DNA from: Hyphomonadaceae bacterium
GTDB lineage: Bacteria; Pseudomonadota; Alphaproteobacteria; Caulobacterales; Aquidulcibacteraceae
Reading direction: 5' to 3'
Length of the DNA: 34,067 nt
Assembly (NCBI GenBank): GCA_014378995.1
Contig: JACMMP010000236.1
Span: 1 to 34,067, forward strand
Shown here: in pieces, positions 1 to 9,156 of the stretch
How the letters are laid out: each line of letters starts with the position of its first letter
Position numbering within the stretch: the stretch's first letter is position 1
Notes under the pieces: model-generated
Seen by the model: the letters and a program-made list of their open reading frames with translations, nothing else
Told to the model about the DNA's origin: nothing
Databases searched by the model: none
Translations under genes and position numbers: made by a program

Positions 1-1557
1 CACCACCCGGTTAATTCCTTTGACCTCGTTCACGATGCGGGAGGAGATCGTCGCCAGCAGCTCGTGCGGCAGGCGTGCCCAGTCGGCGGTCATGCCGTCA
101 CGGCTTTCGACGGCTCTGACGGCGATCGTGTACTCGTACGTCCGCGCGTCGCCCATCACGCCCACGCTCTGGATCGGCAGCAGGACGGCGAACGACTGCC
201 ACAGCCGTCGATACCATCCCGCGCGCTTTACTTCCTCCGCGACAATGTGGTCGGCGCGGCGGACGAGAGTCAGGCGCGACGCGGTCACTTCGCCGAGAAT
301 CCGCACCGCGAGGCCCGGACCCGGGAACGGCTGGCGCCACACGAACTCGTCTTCGAGTCCGAGCTCCTTGCCGACGAGCCGGACTTCGTCCTTGAAGAGC
401 AGCCGCAACGGCTCGATCAGCTTGAACCGCATGCGGTCGGGCAGGCCGCCGACATTGTGGTGGCTCTTGATCACGTGCGACGGGCCGATCACCGACACGC
501 TCTCGATCACGTCCGGATAGAGCGTGCCTTGCGCCAAAAACGCCGCGCCGCCGATGGATTTTGCCTTCTCCTCAAACACGTCGATGAAAAGCCTGCCGAT
601 AGTTTTGCGCTTCACTTCCGGATCGCTGACGCCTTCCAGCGCGCCCAAAAAGCGCTCGCTCTCATCGGCATGGATCAGCGGAATGTTGTAATGATCGCGG
701 AACAGCGACACCACTTGCGTCGCCTCGTCCTTGCGCATCAGCCCGTGATCGACGAACACGCAATGCAGCCGGTCGCCGATCGCTTCATGGATCAGCACCG
801 CCGCCACGCTTGAATCGACGCCGCCCGAGAGCCCGCAAATCACCGTGCCGTCGCCGACCTGCGCGCGGATGCGGGCGATGGCTTCGTCCTTGAACGCCGC
901 CATCGTCCAATCGCCCTTCATGCCGGCGATGCGATGGGTGAAATTGCGCAACAGCTTGCCGCCGTCCGGCGTGTGCACGACTTCGGGGTGAAACATCGTC
1001 GTGTAGAAGCGCCGCGTCTCATCGACCGCGATCGCGAACGGCGCGTTCTCGCTGGTCGCGATCACTTCGAAGCCCGCCGCCAATTCCGTCACCCGGTCGC
1101 CGTGGCTCATCCACACCGGATAGCGGGCGCCCACATCCCACACGCCGTCGAACAACGGCGAGGCTTTTTTGATTTCGACATCGGCGCGTCCGAACTCGCG
1201 CGCATGCCCGCCTTCGACCTTGCCGCCGAGCTGCACTTGCATCGTCTGCTGGCCGTAGCAGATCGCCAGGATCGGTATGGCGAGCTTGAACGCCTCGTCG
1301 GTCACGCGCGGGCTTTCGCCCTCGAGCACGCTCGATGGTCCGCCCGAGAAGATGAGCGCCTGCGGCGCGTACGCCTTCAGGAACGCGCCATCGACCTTGT
1401 TGTACGGATGTATCTCGCAATAGATTCCGTTCTCGCGCACCCGCCGCGCTATCAGCTGCGTCACCTGCGATCCGAAATCGATGATGAGAATGCGCTCGTG
1501 AACGTGATTTGGCGCCGCACTCAACGGGGCGGCGGCTTTGTCTGCGGTCTGAGCCAT
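1..1557 (-). CDS. guaA: GMP synthase (glutamine-hydrolysing), 3' end cut by window
   Basis: Converts XMP to GMP with ATP and glutamine, the last step of guanine nucleotide synthesis. Reading leftwards from the ATG at 1557, the protein begins [13 protein letters not shown] and then [20 protein letters not shown], the usual start of the class I glutamine amidotransferase domain. The nucleophile motif [10 protein letters not shown] and the ATP-pyrophosphatase P-loop LSGGVDSS are both readable. The last residues inside the window are [14 protein letters not shown], which in the family is followed by only about 14 residues (ending near PATIEWE), so 518 of roughly 533 residues are present. There is a short N-terminal extension before the amidotransferase domain. 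It lies downstream of and on the same strand as guaB (6886-8346), but four genes separate them, so it probably has its own promoter in 1558-1694. Confidence 0.97.
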   Translation of the reverse strand, partial: MAQTADKAAAPLSAAPNHVHERILIIDFGSQVTQLIARRVRENGIYCEIHPYNKVDGAFLKAYAPQALIFSGGPSSVLEGESPRVTDEAFKLAIPILAICYGQQTMQVQLGGKVEGGHAREFGRADVEIKKASPLFDGVWDVGARYPVWMSHGDRVTELAAGFEVIATSENAPFAIAVDETRRFYTTMFHPEVVHTPDGGKLLRNFTHRIAGMKGDWTMAAFKDEAIARIRAQVGDGTVICGLSGGVDSSVAAVLIHEAIGDRLHCVFVDHGLMRKDEATQVVSLFRDHYNIPLIHADESERFLGALEGVSDPEVKRKTIGRLFIDVFEEKAKSIGGAAFLAQGTLYPDVIESVSVIGPSHVIKSHHNVGGLPDRMRFKLIEPLRLLFKDEVRLVGKELGLEDEFVWRQPFPGPGLAVRILGEVTASRLTLVRRADHIVAEEVKRAGWYRRLWQSFAVLLPIQSVGVMGDARTYEYTIAVRAVESRDGMTADWARLPHELLATISSRIVNEVKGINRVV

Positions 1558-1565
1558 GGCCTGAA

Positions 1566-1646
1566 ATGGAGTGCGCCGCGCGAAGCGTCAATTGCGCCGA
1601 GCGCACGGCGGTGCGCACTCCTATGGGCGGAAGACCCGCGTTCCAT
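1566..1646. repeat. Degenerate palindromic element between guaA and DUF2061 gene
   Basis: The divergent intergenic region holds an inverted repeat: TGGAGTGCGC at 1567-1576 against GCGCACTCC at 1613-1621. An end ACCCGCGTTCCA at 1634-1645 follows. Read on the minus strand, the 1597-1646 part gives TGGAACGCGGGTCT and then GTGCGCTC. These words recur in the element at 8400-8450 (TGGAACGCGGGCCT and GTGCGCTC), so it looks like a decayed copy of the same interspersed repeat. It occupies the space where the guaA promoter would be expected. Membership rests on shared words, not an alignment. Confidence 0.5.
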
Positions 1647-1694
1647 TGTCAGCGCGATACTTGCAAGTCACTCGCAACAACCCACATCCAACCC

Positions 1695-1898
1695 ATGCGC
1701 CTTGCCCTAAAAACCGGCTCCTATTCCCTCATGCACCTCGTGGTTGCGATCGCTGTCACCTACGCGATCACCCAGGATTGGCGCGCCGCGTTGGCCGTCG
1801 GCCTGATCGAGCCGGCCGTGCAGACCGTCGCCTATATCTTCCATGACCGCCTCTGGTCCCGCCTCGACCAACGCGCGCTGGCCAACGCCCAGAGGTAA
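1695..1898 (+). CDS. DUF2061 small membrane protein
   Basis: A 67-residue protein beginning MRLALKTGSYSLMHL. It has the DUF2061 pattern: a basic N-terminus (K..SY...H), a hydrophobic helix LVVAIAVTYAITQ at about residues 15-29, a second hydrophobic stretch ALAVGLIEPAVQTVAYIFH with the family's G..E......Y..H spacing, and the ending DRLWSRL. The function of the family is unknown; it is taken to be an inner-membrane protein. I chose the ATG at 1695 because the reading frame upstream has no membrane-protein character and overlaps guaA. No good Shine-Dalgarno sequence precedes it. Divergent from guaA. Confidence 0.8.
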   Translation: MRLALKTGSYSLMHLVVAIAVTYAITQDWRAALAVGLIEPAVQTVAYIFHDRLWSRLDQRALANAQR

Positions 1899-1969
1899 CC
1901 CACGCCCGCTCCAGTTGCAGACTTATCCCCAATGGTTAAGCTTCGTTAACCAAACGCGGGGAGGCGGGG

Positions 1970-2827
1970 ATGGAAGTCGTTGGAGAACTGCAGAACGCTT
2001 GGAATGTGCTGCAATCCTTCATGCTTACGCACGCTTGGGCCACAAAGCTCGTCGCCCTCACTGCTTTCATCTTAGTGATGGTGACAATTGTTGCTTGGCT
2101 TTACAGCGGTGAGATTCAGAACACGGAGTACGGACCACTCGCATTGCGGGGTTACGATGATATCGACCCCGGCCAATTGTTCGGGCCAAGGGCGATAGTT
2201 ACGAACCTACTTGATGGAAAGAAAGCGCACTGCTCGGTCTGGGTCAATTACAAGACGAGAGGTGGCACTCAGGTTCGCAAGAGACTCTGGCGCGGCATCC
2301 TGAACTTCGGCCAAGTTGGCAAACGCTACAGCCTCGCATCAAGCGACCTTCTCGGTCTTTGGAACAAGCAACGTAACGAGACGGTGCGCGCGTACTTGAG
2401 CGAGGCTGGCCTCTTGCCGGACCCACCCAGCATGTTTGCGGACTCCACCAATGCCGAGTTCGACATCAAGGCCGCATCAAAGGATGCCGACTACGAAGTG
2501 GTCGCCATCTCCACCGAGGATTTTGAGCACGTCCAGCGCGCGCACACGCTGTTCCTCGAAAGCGGCCTTAAAACTTATGCAACGCACAAGACTGCAATTC
2601 AGGGCAACCAGAGAAAACTCGCGAGGCTGCACGAGAGCAAGTTGTACAAAGACCTTCCTGACGTTGCTCAAGAGGCGCGCATCTACATGCGTATGCGCTT
2701 CGACATCTTTCCATGGTACGTGCTGACCAAGCACCCTGACCGAGAAATCAAGACAACCGCTTGGCTCACGGTCCTCACCAGTCTGTTCGCCATCTTCATG
2801 CAAGTCATCTACAACGGGTTCGGATGA
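1970..2827 (+). CDS. Unrecognised two-TM protein with HPDREIK C-terminal motif (paralogue of 28824-29495)
   Basis: A 285-residue protein of no family I recognise. A hydrophobic helix at about residues 26-45 (VALTAFILVMVTIVAWLY) is followed by about 200 soluble residues and a second hydrophobic helix near the C-terminus (WLTVLTSLFAIFMQVIY). Just before the last helix is the sequence KHPDREIK, preceded by IYMRMRF. The protein at 28824-29495 has the same arrangement (YLRKVRW, then LHPNREIR, then a tryptophan-led helix ending FG), so the two look homologous. Base composition is visibly lower in GC than the flanking genes, and codon use is less biased. The ATG at 1970 follows the purine-rich GGGGAGGCGGGG. 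Inference: both termini anchor the protein and the middle lies on one side of the membrane. Confidence 0.75.
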   Translation: MEVVGELQNAWNVLQSFMLTHAWATKLVALTAFILVMVTIVAWLYSGEIQNTEYGPLALRGYDDIDPGQLFGPRAIVTNLLDGKKAHCSVWVNYKTRGGTQVRKRLWRGILNFGQVGKRYSLASSDLLGLWNKQRNETVRAYLSEAGLLPDPPSMFADSTNAEFDIKAASKDADYEVVAISTEDFEHVQRAHTLFLESGLKTYATHKTAIQGNQRKLARLHESKLYKDLPDVAQEARIYMRMRFDIFPWYVLTKHPDREIKTTAWLTVLTSLFAIFMQVIYNGFG

Positions 2828-2956
2828 CCGCAGGACAGCAGGTTGCGAGGATAGCGCCCCCACCTATCCCTCACCACCCGCGCCCAAATCCCTTCCCCAC
2901 CAACGCCCACGCCAAAATCAATCCGACCCACGTCCGGCGGCGCTACACTGCCGCGC

Positions 2957-3448
2957 ATGAAACTCACCCCGCCCCCCATCACCCAAGAGAAGCTCCAGGC
3001 GTACACCGTCTGCGCTGCGCTGTGGCTGGTGCGGTTGGCGGCGTTTCTCGCGCGCTGGACACATCCGCGCGCAACCCGCGCGCTGAAGCGCTATGTCCGC
3101 AGCAAGGAGCGCTTCGTTTCTCAAGTGCTTTTCCTCACCGCAATCGCGCGCATCCGCCATCGTCCGACGGTGCAGCTACGCACCGGCTGCAAGCCGGGCT
3201 TTCGCGTTACGTGCGGCCACGTGCGGCTGTTGATCAAATCGGCGCGCCTCGCCCGCACGCAGGCGCCGATGCGCGAGCGCATTCTCCACCTCATCGCGGC
3301 GCTCGCCGCGCCCGAGCGCTACATCCGCCACTTCATCAAGCGCTTGCGCAAAGGCGTGCGCGTCGTGCGCATGAAAGCCTGCGCGCCGCCCGCCGACGCG
3401 CTCGCCGCCTCGCCCGCCTACGCCGTCGCCTGCGCCGACAGCTCCTAA
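2957..3448 (+). CDS. Small basic hypothetical protein
   Basis: A 163-residue protein starting MKLTPPPITQEKLQAY. It is very rich in Arg and Lys and alanine. A weakly hydrophobic segment lies near residues 19-32 (VCAALWLVRLAAFLARW), and no motif is one I can assign. Base composition and codon use match the surrounding chromosome, so it is likely a resident gene rather than a newcomer. The GCTACACT at 2942-2949 resembles the Caulobacter-type -10 box (GCTANAWC) and is only 7 bases from the ATG, so the message could be leaderless; no convincing -35 is seen. An intrinsic terminator overlaps its stop codon. Confidence 0.6.
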   Translation: MKLTPPPITQEKLQAYTVCAALWLVRLAAFLARWTHPRATRALKRYVRSKERFVSQVLFLTAIARIRHRPTVQLRTGCKPGFRVTCGHVRLLIKSARLARTQAPMRERILHLIAALAAPERYIRHFIKRLRKGVRVVRMKACAPPADALAASPAYAVACADSS

Positions 3449-3465
3449 GCGCGCGCGCTTTTTTC
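3447..3465 (+). terminator. Intrinsic terminator overlapping the stop of 2957-3448
   Basis: The perfect palindrome AAGCGCGCGCGCTT is followed directly by further T residues (six T in a row in total). The stem begins inside the TAA stop codon of the preceding gene. The stem is short (5 bp plus a 4-base loop) but GC-rich and the U-tract is good. Confidence 0.6.
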
Positions 3466-3541
3466 CGGTTCGTTTAACTGCCTTGCGAGAGCGCAAGTGC
3501 AGCCTCTCGTGCTGCGCGCTCTTCAACGCAACAAATAACTA

Positions 3542-3639
3542 GTCATTCCGGGCGGAGCGAAGCGTAGACCCGGAACCTAGGGCCAACGGCGAGCTGGTGG
3601 CCCTGGGTTCCGGCTCGCGCTGCGCGCGTCCGGAATGAC
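3542..3639. repeat. Interspersed palindromic element, family B, copy 1
   Basis: About 98 bp bounded by GTCATTCCGGG on the left and CCGGAATGAC on the right, which are inverted copies of each other. Inside are ACCCGGAACC, AGGGCCAACG, GAGCTGGTGG and CCCTGGGTTCC, so the whole can fold as one long hairpin. A second copy with the same order of words lies at 30260-30364. This copy sits between two convergent genes, downstream of both. Alphaproteobacterial genomes often carry intergenic palindromes ending in (C/G)GGATGAC; this belongs to that type. Confidence 0.8.
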
Positions 3640-3644
3640 TCGCT

Positions 3645-4838
3645 TTAACTTGTTACGCTGCCGATCGCCCCCAACGGCGCGCCAATTTCCCCCGCCACCA
3701 AAGCTGCCAGCAGCGCCGGCGCAAGCGGGACGCGAGAAAGCGGCGCTACGATGAAATCGCGTAGCCAAGCGATCGTCGCGCTGTCGCTTTGATAGGCCGG
3801 CGTAAACATCCACGACGCCGCCTGGTACAAACGAATGTGCCAAAGCCGCATGCGCGCATATTCGCCGAGCGCCGCATCGAGATTGCTCTGCGTCTCCAGC
3901 GCCCGCGCCAGCGCGAACGCATCGAGCAGCGCCATGTTGGCGCCCTGCCCGAGCTGCGGACTCGCGCAATGCCAGGAATCTCCAACATGCGCGCAATGGC
4001 GCGACACCGGCTCACGCATCGTCCGGTGCGCGTAAGAGGCGAACACGAGATCGTCATGCGAACGGATCTGCTTCAGCAGCGGCTCGGTCGCCGGCCATAA
4101 GCTCCGCACCTCATCCTTCCAGGCATCGAGCGGCGCAGCGCTCCACGCTTGGCGATCGACATGCTTCAAGCTCCAGAAGAACGCCGCCTGCTGGCGCCCT
4201 TCGCCCTTCAGCCGTCCGATCGGCAACACGCCCGCCATCTTGCGCGCCGCCACATAACGCTGCTCAAGAGCAGCCGGATCGAACTTGCCTGCCCAATCCA
4301 AGCTCGCCCACAGCGCGCCGAACGGCAACGGCGCTTGCGGCAGACGCGAGAGCGGCGAGCGCACGCCCAGCGCATCGATCACCAGATCGAACCTCGCGCT
4401 GCGCGCCCCGCCGGCAAACTCAAGGCGCCCATCGTGCGCCGCCACGATGTCGCGCCCGCCGGCAATCTCGGCGCCGCCGGCGAGCGCCGCATCGTACAAC
4501 ACTTGAAACAGCGCTCCGCGATGAACGCCAAGCCCGCACGGCGCGCGTCGCCCCCGCGCCTTGTAGCGCACGTCGAGCACCACGCGCTCGCCGCTTAACC
4601 CGTAAAGCCGCTCGATCGGGGCGCCTAGATCGCGGATCGCAGCGCCGGCGCCGATCGCATCGAGCACATGCAAACCCACCGGCTGCAGGATGATGCCCGA
4701 TCCCAACGGCCGCGGCGTCTCCAAACGGTCGTACACCACGACCCGCGCGCCCTGCTGGCGAAGCAGCGCCGCGCACGCAAGCCCGGCGACGCCGCAACCG
4801 GCAATGGCGATGTCGAGCGGCTTCATGTGCGGAGTCAC
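3645..4838 (-). CDS. FAD-dependent monooxygenase (PHBH/UbiH-type fold)
   Basis: A 397-residue flavoprotein hydroxylase. The N-terminal Rossmann motif is IAGCGVAGLACA (GxGxxG at residues 14-19), followed by an acidic residue after strand 2 (VVVYDRLE). The middle motif FDLVIDALGVRSPLSR (150-165) corresponds to the DG motif, which binds NAD(P)H and FAD. The C-terminal GD motif is HVGDSWHCASPQLGQGAN (284-301), which contacts the FAD ribityl chain; SWH replaces the commoner AAH. Size and motif spacing fit aromatic-ring or ubiquinone-pathway hydroxylases, but the substrate cannot be told. ATG at 4838 is used; Met5 (4826) is an alternative. It stands alone, convergent with 2957-3448 and divergent from 4912-5190. 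Confidence 0.88.
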   Translation of the reverse strand: MTPHMKPLDIAIAGCGVAGLACAALLRQQGARVVVYDRLETPRPLGSGIILQPVGLHVLDAIGAGAAIRDLGAPIERLYGLSGERVVLDVRYKARGRRAPCGLGVHRGALFQVLYDAALAGGAEIAGGRDIVAAHDGRLEFAGGARSARFDLVIDALGVRSPLSRLPQAPLPFGALWASLDWAGKFDPAALEQRYVAARKMAGVLPIGRLKGEGRQQAAFFWSLKHVDRQAWSAAPLDAWKDEVRSLWPATEPLLKQIRSHDDLVFASYAHRTMREPVSRHCAHVGDSWHCASPQLGQGANMALLDAFALARALETQSNLDAALGEYARMRLWHIRLYQAASWMFTPAYQSDSATIAWLRDFIVAPLSRVPLAPALLAALVAGEIGAPLGAIGSVTS

Positions 4839-4911
4839 CGTGCAAGATGCTTAGCAGAAATTGGCGATATTTCTGAACGAAACACTAACCGCATTCTGCC
4901 ATGCTCATCTC

Positions 4912-5190
4912 ATGGCCGCGATTTCAGGCGTTACGCCCGCAGCTCCGCCCCAAGCTGCGCCTGCGCAAGATCACAAAGGCGGACGCGCACCCGTCGAGTT
5001 TGGCGCAGCCGTGACGCACCAGGACATGGTGCGCGAAAAGCTCCGCGTCGATCCCGCAGCATTGGCCGACAAGATGCGCTCAGCGCAGCGCGCCAAAGCA
5101 AGCGACCCCCGCGAACAGCGCATGGCGCAAGACAAAGAGGCGTACGAAGACTCGCTGCGCAAGGGCCAGTACCTAGATATCGAGGCTTGA
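4912..5190 (+). CDS. Small hypothetical hydrophilic protein
   Basis: A 92-residue protein, MAAISGVTPAAPPQ at the start, then a Pro/Ala-rich stretch to about residue 20, then a charged helical part (VREKLRVDPAALADKMRSAQ, DPREQRMAQDKEAYEDSL) ending KGQYLDIEA. No signal peptide and no family recognised. I chose the ATG at 4912; a TTG at 4861 would add 17 residues with little support. Its TGA ends at 5190, directly against the stop of the convergent methyltransferase (5191). Confidence 0.6.
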   Translation: MAAISGVTPAAPPQAAPAQDHKGGRAPVEFGAAVTHQDMVREKLRVDPAALADKMRSAQRAKASDPREQRMAQDKEAYEDSLRKGQYLDIEA

Positions 5191-6468
5191 TCAGACGCGC
5201 CGCTCCAGCGCGGCGATGAAAAAGCCGTCGCAGCCGGTCAAGAGCGGAGTCATCTGCAAGGCCAGCCCGCGCTCGTAGGCGGGGAAGCTCGCATTCAATC
5301 CTACAGGCGCGAACTCGGCGTATGATGCTGCAAATGACGCCACCGCATCTTCGTTCTCCTCCGGCAGCACCGAGCAGGTCACATAAATCAGCCGCCCACC
5401 AGGCTTCACCAACGGCCCCGCGAGCGCCAGCGCCTCGCGTTGCTCTTCCATCCTCTTCGCCAGCGCATTGGGCCGCAGCCGCCACTTTGAATCCGGATTG
5501 CGCCGCCAGGTGCCCGAGCCCGAACACGGCGCGTCGACGAAGACAATGTCCATACGCCCGTGCAAATCCGCCAGCGCATCGCGTGTGCGCATCGGCGCGC
5601 GGATTTGCAAGTTGCGCACGCCTGCCCGATCGGCCCGCTCTTTCAGCGGCGCAAGCCGGCGCCCATCCACGTCGTAGGCGAAGATCTGGCCCTTGTTCTG
5701 CATCAACGCCGCCAGCGCCAATGTCTTGCCGCCGCCGCCGGCGCATACGTCCGCCACCTGCATCCCCGGCGCAGCGCCCGAAAGCAGCGCTGCAAGCTGG
5801 CTGCCCTCGTCCTGCACTTCGAACCAGCCTTTGACGAAGCTCTGCTCTGTGGCCCACGGAAACGTCCGCCCCTGCGCCCACGGGATGCGCACGCCTTCCG
5901 GCGCGTACGGCGTTGGCGCCGGCGCTTCCTTCAGCTTTGGGCTTTCGCCTAATGCCGCGATCAGAGTCTCGCGCGTCGTCTTCAATGTGTTCGCGCGCAG
6001 ATCGAGCGAAGCCGGCGCCGCCAGCGCCGTCCCCTCCTCGCCGCGCGCTTCGCCGAACGCACGCGCCAAGCTCGCGTCCAGCCATTCGGGATAATCGCCA
6101 CGCACCCAAGCCGGCGCGCCCTCCAGCGTTGCATCGGCAAGCGCAGTGCGCTCCGCATCGGTCGGCGGCGGCGGCGCATGCGGATCGTCGTAACAGCTCT
6201 GCTCAATCGCCTCGGCGCTCCAACCGAAACCCCAGCGCAGCGCGCCCCACACCCACGCGCGCGGCGTATCTTCGCCGATGCGAAACGCGCTCGATTGCTT
6301 CCAGCGCAGCGCACCAAAAACGATATCGCCGATCTCGGCGCGGTCTTTCGAGCCGGCGAACCGGTGCGTCAGCATCCACGCTTTCACCGCATCGGCAGCG
6401 GGCCGGCGCTGGTTTTCGAGCGAGGACAGAATTTCGATAGCCGCCATCTGGCGGGCGCCGTTGCGCAT
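5191..6468 (-). CDS. RsmB/NOP-family rRNA (cytosine-C5) methyltransferase
   Basis: A 425-residue SAM-dependent RNA m5C methyltransferase of the Nol1/Nop2/Sun family. The SAM-binding loop is DVCAGGGGKTLALAAL, followed by the acidic YDVDGRRL. The two catalytic cysteine motifs are DAPCSGSGTWRRNPDSKWR and YVTCSVLPEENE. The N-terminal part (residues 1-70, with THRFAGSKDRAEIGDIVFGA) is the alphaproteobacterial type rather than a clear NusB domain, so I do not assign the symbol rsmB. ATG at 6468 keeps this whole N-terminal module; ATG at 6447 is also possible. It follows the VOC gene by 33 bp on the same strand, so it probably belongs to the guaB transcript. Confidence 0.9.
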   Translation of the reverse strand: MRNGARQMAAIEILSSLENQRRPAADAVKAWMLTHRFAGSKDRAEIGDIVFGALRWKQSSAFRIGEDTPRAWVWGALRWGFGWSAEAIEQSCYDDPHAPPPPTDAERTALADATLEGAPAWVRGDYPEWLDASLARAFGEARGEEGTALAAPASLDLRANTLKTTRETLIAALGESPKLKEAPAPTPYAPEGVRIPWAQGRTFPWATEQSFVKGWFEVQDEGSQLAALLSGAAPGMQVADVCAGGGGKTLALAALMQNKGQIFAYDVDGRRLAPLKERADRAGVRNLQIRAPMRTRDALADLHGRMDIVFVDAPCSGSGTWRRNPDSKWRLRPNALAKRMEEQREALALAGPLVKPGGRLIYVTCSVLPEENEDAVASFAASYAEFAPVGLNASFPAYERGLALQMTPLLTGCDGFFIAALERRV

Positions 6469-6501
6469 CGGGAGAACCCCACAAAAAGACGCGAACCCGC
6501 G

Positions 6502-6882
6502 TCAGCCTTCGATCGATCGACCGAACACCAACAGGTTGCCATCCGGCGCGAGAATGCACAACTCGCGTTGGCGGTAGGGTTTATCGGCGGGACCGTGAAC
6601 ATCGCCCACGGGCATAGCGTCGAGCTTTGGCTTCAGCTCAGCGTAAAGCGCCTCGATATCTTCAACGTCGATGTAATAGGCAAAAGGCCGATTGCCGGGC
6701 GGCGCGCCATCGTCGCCCTCGTTCTGCAGCAAGCGAACGCCAGCGCACTCGCGCTGCACGTAAGCGTAAGTTCCCGAGCGAAAATAGGTTATGAAGCCAA
6801 GGCTGTTGAAGAAAGCGAGCGCCGTCTCAATGTCAGGCACGTGGATGAAGGGCGTGATGCGAATGAACTTGCCCTTCTCCAT
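6502..6882 (-). CDS. VOC (glyoxalase/bleomycin-resistance) superfamily protein
   Basis: A 126-residue single VOC unit: beta strand ITPFIHVPDIETALAFFNSL at the start, a central FAYYIDVEDIEALYAEL, and the closing CILAPDGNLLVFG typical of the fold. Such proteins bind small molecules or metals; the ligand cannot be inferred. It starts 3 bases after the guaB stop and its GGAGG Shine-Dalgarno lies across the end of guaB, so the two are almost certainly co-transcribed and translationally linked. Confidence 0.85.
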   Translation of the reverse strand: MEKGKFIRITPFIHVPDIETALAFFNSLGFITYFRSGTYAYVQRECAGVRLLQNEGDDGAPPGNRPFAYYIDVEDIEALYAELKPKLDAMPVGDVHGPADKPYRQRELCILAPDGNLLVFGRSIEG

Positions 6883-6885
6883 CGC

Positions 6886-8450
<1,565 letters not shown>

Positions 8451-8454
8451 CTCA

Positions 8455-9156
8455 TCAACGTTTCCGCCCCATCGCCACCACGTAAACTTCCGAGCTCTCG
8501 GCCCGGCTCGCCGGCGGCTTGGCGTGTTTTACGGTGGCGAAGCTTTGTTTCAGGCGGGGCAAGAGATCGGAATCTAGCCCGCCTTGGAACGCCTTGGTGA
8601 CGAACGTCCCGCCGGGCGTCAGATGCTCCAGCGCGAAATCCGCCGCAGCTTCCGCTAATGCGCCGGTGCGGATTTGGTCGGTCTTGGCGTGGCCGGTGGT
8701 GTTGGCGGCCATGTCGGAGAGAACCACATCGGGCGGCCCGCCGAGCGCATCGAGCAGAATGAGCGGCGTCGCCGGATCGAGCAGGTCCATCTGGAAGAAC
8801 ACCGCGCCTTCGAGCGGCTCGACCGGCAAAAGATCGACGCCGACGATTTTGCAGCCGCGCTTGACGCAAACTTGCGCCCAGCCGCCGGGCGCCGCGCCTA
8901 GATCGATCACGCGCATGCCGCGCTTCAGGAAATGCGACTGTTCGTCGAGTTCGGTGAGCTTATAGGCGGCGCGGGCGCGGTAGCCGTCAGCGCGGGCGCG
9001 CGCGACGTAGGGATCGTTCAGATGGCGCCTCACCCAATTGCGCGAGCTTTCATCGAGCTTCTTGTTTTTCACGCGCGTCGTCATCTGCCGCTCGCCGCCT
9101 GCGCCCTTTGGGGGCTTTTCTTTCCAGCGGCGTTTCGGGGGCTCTTCGTCACTCAT
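8455..9156 (-). CDS. rlmE: 23S rRNA (uridine-2'-O) methyltransferase RlmE (FtsJ/RrmJ)
   Basis: A 233-residue FtsJ-type enzyme that methylates the 2'-O of U2552 in the 23S rRNA A-loop. After a basic N-terminal tail (residues 1-35), the sequence runs RARAAYKLTELDEQ, SAM motif DLGAAPGGWAQV, VVLSDMAANTTGH, GGTFVTKAFQG and SSEVYVVAMG. These supply the K-D-K-E catalytic tetrad. I chose ATG 9156 (MSDEEPPKRRW) because its ATGA overlaps the stop of the upstream ppx/gppA gene; the open frame upstream of it is an artefact of that gene. Confidence 0.95.
   Translation of the reverse strand: MSDEEPPKRRWKEKPPKGAGGERQMTTRVKNKKLDESSRNWVRRHLNDPYVARARADGYRARAAYKLTELDEQSHFLKRGMRVIDLGAAPGGWAQVCVKRGCKIVGVDLLPVEPLEGAVFFQMDLLDPATPLILLDALGGPPDVVLSDMAANTTGHAKTDQIRTGALAEAAADFALEHLTPGGTFVTKAFQGGLDSDLLPRLKQSFATVKHAKPPASRAESSEVYVVAMGRKR

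Noticed and set aside
934-1710. Plus-strand frame of 258 codons over the guaA start
   Set aside because: Complement of the glutamine amidotransferase domain; guaA motifs on the minus strand are unambiguous.
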